Assembly (NCBI GenBank): GCA_020636675.1
Contig: JACJXK010000001.1
Location: 121,072-185,071, forward strand
Length of the DNA: 64,000 bases
DNA from: Prevotellaceae bacterium
GTDB taxonomy: Bacteria > Bacteroidota > Bacteroidia > Bacteroidales > Paludibacteraceae
Direction: 5' to 3'
Shown here: positions 58,073 to 64,000 of the stretch, one piece after another
How the letters are laid out: every line of letters begins with the position of its first letter
Position numbering within the stretch: the first letter of the stretch is position 1
The notes under the pieces: model-generated
What the model was told of the DNA's origin: nothing
What the model saw: the letters and a program-made list of their open reading frames with translations, nothing else
Databases searched by the model: none
Program-made: the position numbers and the translations under genes

Positions 58073-58390
58073 CTACAATCTGATAAGGAATAACATCATA
58101 TACAACACAGTAGCCACTATCAGGCCACTAGACGCCTTCCATCTCTCCACCTTATAAAAATAGAAGAACAAAAAGAGATTGGGCATCAAAGCCATTGTCA
58201 TGTACTTGACAAACAGAATATCATGAAACAAAGCCAAGAAGCGCTGTTCCAATGCCAAGGACGACTCCATCTTCAATAGTAGCAGAACCATCACAATGAT
58301 AGGCAACGCCGTTGCCACAAGAAATCCGAAAAAGAAAGTGTCAAAACGTTTCCTTTTCTTCCCTATCCCCTGATTCTCATAATACCCCAT
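58073..58390 (-). CDS. Small membrane protein between surE and lpxB
   Basis: 105 residues with three hydrophobic helices (FFFGFLVATALPIIVMVLLLL, TMALMPNLFLFFYFY, GLIVATVLYMMLFLI) and a basic N-terminus. I do not recognise a named family. The 7-base gap to surE and the 2-base gap to lpxB mark it as co-translated with them, which suggests an envelope role, but that is inference only. Confidence 0.8.
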   Translation of the reverse strand: MGYYENQGIGKKRKRFDTFFFGFLVATALPIIVMVLLLLKMESSLALEQRFLALFHDILFVKYMTMALMPNLFLFFYFYKVERWKASSGLIVATVLYMMLFLIRL

Positions 58391-58397
58391 AACAAAT

Positions 58398-59168
58398 CTA
58401 TATTAATTTGGTTTTCAAATAATCACAGCTGCTCAAATCTGTCATATCCACCTTCATAGGCACAACAGAAGCATATCCATTGTCTATCGCCCACATATCC
58501 GTATCCTTGTTAAGAGGCTCCCTATTGACAAAACTGCCTACAAGCCAATAACCCAAGAATCCATCCTTATCTCTTCTCGGCTCAAACTCCTCATCCCAAT
58601 AGGCATCAGCCTGACGGCTTACCTTCATGCCTTTTATCTCTCCCTTCGGGAAATTGACATTCAGACAAGTACCAAACGAAAGCGAGTCTCTCAATACGAA
58701 ATCTATTATTTTCTCTATGAATGGCGTAGTTGCCGAAAAGTCGGCATTCCAAGCATGATCGCACAAAGACAAGGCCACCGAAGGCACCCTATTGATGCAA
58801 CCTTCCAAGGCCGCGCCTATCGTACCGGAATAAACTGAATTCACCGAAGTATTGGACCCATGGTTTATGCCGGAAAGCAAAAGATCCGGTTTTCTGTCCT
58901 TGAATAAAGAATAGAAGGCAAGCTTCACACAATCGGTCGGTGTTCCAGATGCGGAGTAGACAGACACCCCGTCATGACTATACAGTTTAGAATACAAGAT
59001 AGCATCGTTGGCCGAAATGGCACTGGACAGTCCAGAGCGGACCTTATCCGGAGCAAAAACGACAACATCTCCAAACCTAGAAGCGATGTCCATCAACGTC
59101 TTAATTCCCTTAGAAAAGACGCCATCATCATTGGTGATCAGAATCACCGGTCTTTTTTTATCTTCCAT
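58398..59168 (-). CDS. surE: 5'/3'-nucleotidase SurE
   Basis: 256 residues from MEDKKRPVILITNDDGV; the frame extends eight codons further but into the promoter. The metal-binding opening ILITNDDG, the APDKVRSGLSSAI block, YSASGTPTDCVKLA, LLLSGINHGSNTSVNSVYSGTIGAALEG and LNVNFP are all SurE hallmarks. SurE dephosphorylates nucleoside 5'- and 3'-monophosphates. First gene of the surE-lpxB operon with a -7 box 22 bases upstream. Confidence 0.95.
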   Translation of the reverse strand: MEDKKRPVILITNDDGVFSKGIKTLMDIASRFGDVVVFAPDKVRSGLSSAISANDAILYSKLYSHDGVSVYSASGTPTDCVKLAFYSLFKDRKPDLLLSGINHGSNTSVNSVYSGTIGAALEGCINRVPSVALSLCDHAWNADFSATTPFIEKIIDFVLRDSLSFGTCLNVNFPKGEIKGMKVSRQADAYWDEEFEPRRDKDGFLGYWLVGSFVNREPLNKDTDMWAIDNGYASVVPMKVDMTDLSSCDYLKTKLI

Positions 59169-59189
59169 AACACAACCCTTTGTTGTCCG

Positions 59190-59197
59190 CAAAGTTA
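59190..59197 (-). promoter_or_regulatory. Probable -7 box for surE-lpxB
   Basis: TAACTTTG on the minus strand, 22 bases upstream of the SurE start. Confidence 0.6.
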
Positions 59198-59233
59198 ATG
59201 AAAAAAAAGAAGAGGAAGGAGTCCGGATTGAGG

Positions 59234-59259
59234 TTAGTAACAGTAAAAATATAACTTAA
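59234..59259 (+). repeat. Left-end fragment of the MITE-like repeat
   Basis: TTAGTAACAGTAAAAATATAACTT matches the left ends at 17347, 24621 and 24729. No matching right end was found nearby. The following stretch to 59800 contains short frames only (largest 105 codons) with no recognisable domain. Confidence 0.5.
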
Positions 59260-59824
59260 GGGGATGACACTAAAGATTACAAACAGAATGAACGGATATT
59301 GTCCCAAATATGTATTAAACAAAATACGCCATTTCCAACAAACTCTTCCTCATGCAAAACACAACAGTATGTGTTCCGGATTTTCCTACGGTTTTAGCAC
59401 TGTCTTTGTAGCCACGCTCGCCTACAATTGTGGCCACGTCTCTTTTGGGGGCGACAAGAATGAACCTGGCAGTCTGCTAATTCAGAAAATCAAGCGTGGC
59501 GAAAAAGATACAGAAAACGAGTACCTAACACCGCATGATGACACACATTTTTTGTACCTTTGGAACTTAAAAAGAAGCTGACAAAGCTACAACCTGAAAA
59601 CAAAGGCCAAGAATCAAAAGCAGTCAATATCTGCCAGATAATCAACATCAGTGCAGAAAGCATTTCACTAACGACTGTAATATAAAAGAATTTTAGAGAT
59701 ACCCTCTTGCATCTATATGGGCATTGGTCGGCCTTCAGGGGATGCGAAGAAGGCCTTTCTGTTTCAACAAAAGCAGGATGGAGCAACCCAAATTGATAAA
59801 TAACATAAGTTTATTGACAAGAAT

Positions 59825-60250
59825 ATGCCACGACATGTAGTCTTTATCCTGCAACATGAGGACGAATATAGGTTGCTGCTAAATTACAAGGAGTGGCAAG
59901 ACCAATGTGCTGGCACTTTTCGGATTGTAAAGAGTTTTGCTACTGATTGGATGACTTTTGACTATTTGCGACTGCCCATTGAAGGGCAAACGATGGACAA
60001 AGTATATGAGTCGTTTGCCGGCTATATTTCCGGATATGGAGCAAAGAGCAGTGACTACACCAAACGCATCGTAGAACTTGAAGCACAGATTAGCCTGAAG
60101 ACACGTATGGCTGAAGCATTGCAGAAGAAGGTAAGACTAGAAAGGCAATTCAACCGCCAAATGGAAATGAATGCGGAGGCAAGGGCCGTGAAAAGTGAAA
60201 TCAGAAAGATGAATGAAGAATTGAATGAGCTGAAAAGCAATCATAGTTAG
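59825..60250 (+). pseudogene. DUF4391-family protein, 5'-truncated
   Basis: 141 residues from MPRHVVFILQHEDEYRLLLNYKEW. The sequence IVKSFATDWMTFDYLRLPIEGQTMDKVYESF, TKRIVELEAQISLKTRMAEALQKKVRLERQFNRQMEMNAEARAVK is the C-terminal part of DUF4391 proteins, which normally exceed 200 residues and sit beside restriction or helicase genes. In-frame codons just before the ATG (59804-59824, HKFIDKN) still fit the family, then a TAA at 59801 closes the frame; the N-terminal half is missing. A coiled-coil C-terminus is evident. It may still be translated from this ATG. Position upstream of a type III mod gene fits the family's usual context. Confidence 0.7.
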
Positions 60251-60265
60251 TAAAATATTTATGAT

Positions 60266-61702
60266 ATGGACAATATAAAGAAACTCATTGGTGAAAACAC
60301 CACTTGTGACTTCAAGGAACAAGTAGAACGCAAGCAATTCAAAAGTTGGCTGAAAAGTGTAAGTGCTTTTGCCAACGGTTTTGGCGGTTCATTGTTCTTT
60401 GGCGTTAACGACAGTGGAGAGATTATCGGTCTTGATGATGCGAAATCTGACACAGAATTTATCAGCGATAAAATAAAGAATGTAATTGACCCCATACCTG
60501 CTTTTGAATTAAAAACCATTTCTACAGAAAATCATAAGACAATATTAGAGCTGCATATAATAGCGGGGGCTATGACTCCTTATTATTATGTGAATAGCGG
60601 AAACCGTATAGCTTTTATACGTATGGGTGATGAAAGCGTTGTAGCCACTTCCGCTCAACTGAGTAGTCTTGTGCTGAAAGGTAGAAATGTCACTTACGAT
60701 TCTTTGCCTACTGATTATTCCCTGAAAGATATGACATTTGAAATGTTGTCTAAAACTTATCAGAAACAGACCGAACAGAATTTTGAAGAAAAACTGCTGA
60801 AGTCTTTTTCTTTAGTTACCGATAATGGGCATCTGACAAATGCCGGTGTCTTATTTTCAGACCAATGTCCATATCGCCATTCCAGTCTGTACTGCACTCG
60901 TTGGACGGGATTGCACAAAGATGACGCTAAGGATTCCAGAGAATATCAAGGTAACCTGTTGACATTGCTCAATGCCGGTGAACAGTTTATAGATTTACAT
61001 AACATGAAGGGCTGGATAAAAAAGCCTAATACTCGCCTCAATACTCCCGATTATTCTAGTCGTGCTGTTTTTGAGGCATTGGTAAATGCTTTCATACATC
61101 GCGACTATACAGAGTTGGGTAGTGAGGTTCACATTGACATATTTGACGATAGGTTAGTGATATATTCACCGGGTGGCATGTTCGATGGCAGTTTTATTCA
61201 AGACAGAGAATTGGATGATGTTTCTTCAAAACGCCGTAATCCCATTTTGGCAGATGTTTTTGCTCAACTCAATTACATGGAAAAACGTGGCAGCGGTTTA
61301 CGGAAGATATGCAATGAAACAGCTAAACTGCCTGGGTTTACGGAAATGAAAGAGCCTCGTTTTCGTTCTCAAACATCTTCTTTTTATACGGAACTACTTA
61401 ATAATAATTATCTGAAAGATGGCAATGACCCTGTAAATGACCCTGTAAATGAGCCTGTAAATGAGCCTGTAAATGAGCCTGTAAATGAGCCTGTAAATGA
61501 GCCTGTAAAATTGAGTCTCCTTCAAAAAGATTTGTTGGAGCAAATAAAGCTGAATCCCAACACAACTCGTCTTGAGCTGGTAGAAAGGTTAAATGTTAGT
61601 CTTATTACAGTTAAGAGGGCTATTGCTCAATTGAAAGATATGAATATGATAGAAAGAATAGGCTCCGACAAGAGTGGTTATTGGGTTGTAGTGAAAAAAT
61701 GA
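60266..61702 (+). CDS. AlbA_2/Schlafen-type ATP-binding regulator with C-terminal winged helix
   Basis: 478 residues. The N-terminal AlbA_2 domain (about 5-125) has EQVERKQFKSWLKSVSAFANGFGGSLFFGVNDSGEIIGLDD. A HATPase_c_4-like region (about 255-370) has RAVFEALVNAFIHRDYTELGSEVHIDIFDDRLVIYSPGGMFDG and NPILADVFAQLNYMEKRGSGLRKI. A linker of seven 4-residue repeats (DPVN/EPVN) leads to a winged helix-turn-helix (LVERLNVSLITVKRAIAQLKDM). Proteins of this kind are found in defence islands and are thought to be regulators or RNases. It is bracketed by DUF4391 pieces. Confidence 0.88.
   Translation: MDNIKKLIGENTTCDFKEQVERKQFKSWLKSVSAFANGFGGSLFFGVNDSGEIIGLDDAKSDTEFISDKIKNVIDPIPAFELKTISTENHKTILELHIIAGAMTPYYYVNSGNRIAFIRMGDESVVATSAQLSSLVLKGRNVTYDSLPTDYSLKDMTFEMLSKTYQKQTEQNFEEKLLKSFSLVTDNGHLTNAGVLFSDQCPYRHSSLYCTRWTGLHKDDAKDSREYQGNLLTLLNAGEQFIDLHNMKGWIKKPNTRLNTPDYSSRAVFEALVNAFIHRDYTELGSEVHIDIFDDRLVIYSPGGMFDGSFIQDRELDDVSSKRRNPILADVFAQLNYMEKRGSGLRKICNETAKLPGFTEMKEPRFRSQTSSFYTELLNNNYLKDGNDPVNDPVNEPVNEPVNEPVNEPVNEPVKLSLLQKDLLEQIKLNPNTTRLELVERLNVSLITVKRAIAQLKDMNMIERIGSDKSGYWVVVKK
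61424..61507 (+). repeat. 12-bp tandem repeat inside the regulator gene
   Basis: Seven units of AATGA(C/G)CCTGTA: two with C, then five with G. Each unit encodes four residues, so unit number can change without frameshift. The G-type units are identical, pointing to recent slippage. Confidence 0.9.
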
Positions 61703-61785
61703 TTAAGGAGATGAGAAATGCTGAGGTAAGAGCTATCAAAAGAAAGATTGCCACACTAAACAATGAGCTGAATAAAAAAAAATGA
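61699..61785 (+). pseudogene. 28-codon C-terminal stump of a second DUF4391 gene
   Basis: The frame reads MIKEMRNAEVRAIKRKIATL, then NNELNKKK. It lines up with the end of the DUF4391 protein at 59825-60250 (MEMNAEARAVKSEIRKMNEE, LNELKS). Its ATG overlaps the stop of the AlbA_2 gene (ATGA), and RhuM-Fic starts 3 bases after its stop. It is divergent from the first copy, so it is not a simple recent duplication. Confidence 0.6.
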
Positions 61786-61788
61786 CCT

Positions 61789-62781
61789 ATGGCACCGGCA
61801 AATGATAAGATTGTAATATATAAAACCACAGATGGACAGACTGTCATCGACGTGAAACTAGAGAATGAAACTGTTTGGTTGAATCGTCAACAAATGGCTG
61901 AATTGTTTGACAGAGATGTAAAAACAATCGGTAAGCATATTATCAATGCCATGAAGGAAGAATTGGCAGGCATTCCAACTGTCGCAAAATTTGCGACAGT
62001 TCAAATGGAAGGAGAAAGAAAGGTTTTACGTAATGTGGAATACTATAATATTGAAATGGTTACCTCGGTCGGCTATCGTGTAAAGAGCCAACGTGGTACA
62101 CAATTTCGTATTTGGGCAAACAAGGTGCTGAAAGATTATCTTGTAAAAGGATATGCCGTTAATAATAAAATAGCTGCCGAGAGATATAAGGAACTGAAAC
62201 AATTGGTACACATGATAGGACGAACGGCATTACAACAGGAGAATCTATCGTCGGACGAGGCTACGGCTCTTATTTCTGTTGTGTCAGACTATGCTTATGC
62301 GCTTGATACACTCGATAACTATGATTATCAAAAGCTTATTGTGGAGCAAACTACGAAAGAAGAGCGGTTTCAAGCCACGTATGAAAATGCCATGCAAGCT
62401 ATTGATTCTTTAAAGCAAAAGTTTGAGGGTAGCTCTTTATTTGGAAATCAAAAGGATGATTCTTTCAAGAGTTCTATCGGACAGATATATCAAACATTTG
62501 ACGGCAAAGACCTTTATCCTTCGGTAGAAGAGAAAGCTGCTGTATTGCTATATTTGGTTACAAAGAATCATTCTTTCAGCGATGGTAACAAGCGCATTGC
62601 TGCAACGTTGTTCCTCTGGTTTATGAATAATAATGGCATTCTGTATAATGCCGATGGAACTAAGAGAATTGCCGATAATACTCTTGTGGCGATTACGTTA
62701 ATGATTGCTGAAAGCAGGACAGAAGAAAAGGATATAATGGTAAAGGTAATTATAAATCTGATTAATAATAATAACAAATAA
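61789..62781 (+). CDS. RhuM-family / Fic-domain fusion protein
   Basis: 330 residues. The N-terminal RhuM domain (about 8-125) has VWLNRQQMAELFDRDVKTIGKHI, NVEYYNIEMVTSVGYRV and GTQFRIWANKVLKDYLVKGYAVN. The C-terminal Fic/DOC domain (about 190-325) carries HSFSDGNKR at 261-269, the catalytic HxFxDGNxR motif with H261 intact. Fic enzymes transfer AMP or another nucleotide-derived group to target proteins; no obvious inhibitory helix gene is next to it. It sits between the DUF4391 stump and the mod gene with no gap, so it is probably co-expressed with the restriction system. Confidence 0.9.
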   Translation: MAPANDKIVIYKTTDGQTVIDVKLENETVWLNRQQMAELFDRDVKTIGKHIINAMKEELAGIPTVAKFATVQMEGERKVLRNVEYYNIEMVTSVGYRVKSQRGTQFRIWANKVLKDYLVKGYAVNNKIAAERYKELKQLVHMIGRTALQQENLSSDEATALISVVSDYAYALDTLDNYDYQKLIVEQTTKEERFQATYENAMQAIDSLKQKFEGSSLFGNQKDDSFKSSIGQIYQTFDGKDLYPSVEEKAAVLLYLVTKNHSFSDGNKRIAATLFLWFMNNNGILYNADGTKRIADNTLVAITLMIAESRTEEKDIMVKVIINLINNNNK

Positions 62782-62782
62782 T

Positions 62783-64000
62783 ATGGAACTTGAGCATTTA
62801 AAACTTGAATCAACATCTGGAGCACAGATTAATCTTGATGCTCTCTATAAGATATGCCCTGCCTGTTTCACCGAAAGCCGTGATGAAAAGACGGGCGAAA
62901 TAAAACACGTGGTGAACTTCGAAACACTTCGCACCCTGCTTGGCGATGACGCTGTGGAGGATGCTCCCGAAGCATACGAGTTCAATTGGGTGGGCAAACA
63001 AGAGGCTCGCCGCGAAGTGGCACGTCCCATTAAGAAGACCTTGCGTCCTGTGCCCGAAGACAGTGTAGATTGGGACAACACAGAGAACCTCTACATTGAG
63101 GGTGATAACCTTGAAGTGCTCAAGCTCCTGCAAAAGTCTTACCTCGGCAAGGTGAAGATGATTTATATCGACCCACCCTATAACACGGGTAACGACTTTG
63201 TGTATGACGATGACTTCTCCCAATCGCAAGCAGAATATGACGAAGTGGCTGGCAATGTTGATGAGTTGGGTAACCGTTTCCGTAAAAATACCGACACCAA
63301 TGGAAAGTTCCATTCTGATTGGTGTTCGATGATTTATCCTCGGTTGATGTTAGCAAGAACTTTGCTTAGTGAAGATGGGGTTATCTTTATTTCGATTGAT
63401 GATAATGAAGTTAGGAATCTTAGGAATATTTGCGATGAGGTGTTTGGAGAGGGGAATTTTGTAGCAACATTAGTTTGGCAAAGGGCTTTTTCGCCAAAAA
63501 ATGATGCAAAATATATATCAAACAGCCACGACTATATAATCATGTATTCAAAGGAAATCGAGAAATTTAATATAGGACGATTAGACAGAACAGAAGAAGC
63601 AAATGCTAGATACTCTAATCCTGATAATGATCCTAGAGGTGTTTGGATGTCAAGTGATATTTCTGTAAAAACATATAATGAATCTTGTGACTACCCCATC
63701 ACGACCCCTTCTGGAAAAATTGTAGAGCCTCCAGCAGGACGCTGCTGGAGTCTCTCAAGGAACTCGTTCCTTGAGAGACTCCAGGACAATAGAATTTGGT
63801 TTGGTCCAAATGGAGATAATACCCCAAGAATAAAGCGTTTTCTTACTGATCTTAAATTTGAAGGGATGGCACCAACCTCTATTCTTTTATTTAAAGAAGT
63901 TGGCCATAGTCAAGAAGGAGCACAAGAAGTTGTCTCTCTTTTTGGTGATAAAGGTGTATTTGATGGACCTAAGCCAGTACGCTTACTTCAACGTCTAATA
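62783..64000 (+). CDS. mod: Type III restriction-modification methyltransferase (Mod), partial
   Basis: Starts ATG at 62783 (MELEHLKLESTSG), overlapping nothing and 1 base after the previous stop; 406 codons are visible and the frame is open at the window end. The catalytic N6-adenine motif IV DPPYNTGND is at 130-138, preceded by NLYIEGDNLEVLKLL (motif X/I context). ISIDDNEVRNLRNICDEVFG, NFVATLVWQ and GRCW..DNRIWFG are typical of type III Mod proteins. The res helicase-nuclease gene is expected beyond the window. Codons around 63729-63784 form a strong perfect palindrome. Confidence 0.93.
   Translation, partial: MELEHLKLESTSGAQINLDALYKICPACFTESRDEKTGEIKHVVNFETLRTLLGDDAVEDAPEAYEFNWVGKQEARREVARPIKKTLRPVPEDSVDWDNTENLYIEGDNLEVLKLLQKSYLGKVKMIYIDPPYNTGNDFVYDDDFSQSQAEYDEVAGNVDELGNRFRKNTDTNGKFHSDWCSMIYPRLMLARTLLSEDGVIFISIDDNEVRNLRNICDEVFGEGNFVATLVWQRAFSPKNDAKYISNSHDYIIMYSKEIEKFNIGRLDRTEEANARYSNPDNDPRGVWMSSDISVKTYNESCDYPITTPSGKIVEPPAGRCWSLSRNSFLERLQDNRIWFGPNGDNTPRIKRFLTDLKFEGMAPTSILLFKEVGHSQEGAQEVVSLFGDKGVFDGPKPVRLLQRLI
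63745..63784. repeat. Perfect 19-bp inverted repeat inside mod
   Basis: CTGGAGTCTCTCAAGGAAC at 63745-63763 and its exact reverse complement at 63766-63784, with TC between. A second, overlapping stem CTCCAGCA/TGCTGGAG (63729-63736 and 63743-63750) competes with it. The protein here (GRCWSLSRNSFLERLQDNR) has normal length for the family. Confidence 0.9.

Noticed and set aside
59264..59786. 105-codon plus-strand and 98-codon minus-strand frames
   Set aside because: No family resemblance and mutually overlapping; the region looks like decayed intergenic sequence next to the truncated DUF4391 gene.
61424..61507. CRISPR-like array
   Set aside because: Units are 12 bp with no spacers and translate in frame as a protein linker.

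Overview
The window comes from a Bacteroidales-type bacterium. Evidence: many genes are preceded by the Bacteroidetes -7 box TAnnTTTG; there is a type IX secretion sorting domain on a modular cellulase; lipoproteins, methylmalonyl-CoA mutase subunits MutA/MutB, diaminopimelate dehydrogenase and DUF1703-type AAA-ATPase/nuclease genes are all typical of the order. The genus cannot be fixed from the sequence alone. No rRNA, tRNA or CRISPR array was seen.

Layout. 1-4756 (minus): a type I restriction-modification locus with hsdM followed by four YhcG/DUF1016 PD-(D/E)XK proteins (one partial, one reduced to its N-terminal domain) and a 28-codon stump of hsdS. 5409-8440: superoxide dismutase, a PAP2 phosphatase and an intact ISAs1-family insertion sequence with 10-bp target duplication. 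8624-11475: trkA-trkH potassium uptake. 11656-15742: mutA-mutB. 16066-20217: small lipoproteins, a TtcA-type tRNA thiolase and an acyl-CoA synthetase. 20754-24623: a 1289-residue secreted beta-helix protein that looks cut off by a repeat element. 25522-35603: acyltransferase, GH5 lipoprotein, ftsY-rimO, a YeiH-type transporter, an FMN/4Fe-4S membrane protein, split chromate transporter and a PepSY-like protein. 36283-41242: three tandem AAA-ATPase/PD-(D/E)XK genes that are mosaics of each other. 41570-49939: ddh, gdhA, a divergent DapL-like aminotransferase, glmS and a long PurF-like enzyme, i.e. a neighbourhood rich in ammonia, glutamate and glutamine chemistry. 50163-59168: LysE exporter, a redox/lipoprotein operon, the T9SS cellulase, then surE-membrane protein-lpxB. 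59825-64000: a second defence locus with a truncated DUF4391 gene, an AlbA_2/Schlafen-type regulator, a second DUF4391 stump, a RhuM-Fic protein and the start of a type III mod methyltransferase.

Dispersed through the window is a non-coding repeat family (about 490 bp when complete) whose two ends are inverted copies of each other, plus a roughly 110-bp short version and several decayed pieces. It behaves like a MITE-type element. The most interesting items are this repeat family, the segmental shuffling among the three AAA-ATPase/nuclease copies, the DapL paralogue lacking conserved PLP contacts, and the two restriction loci that each carry a stump of an older gene.
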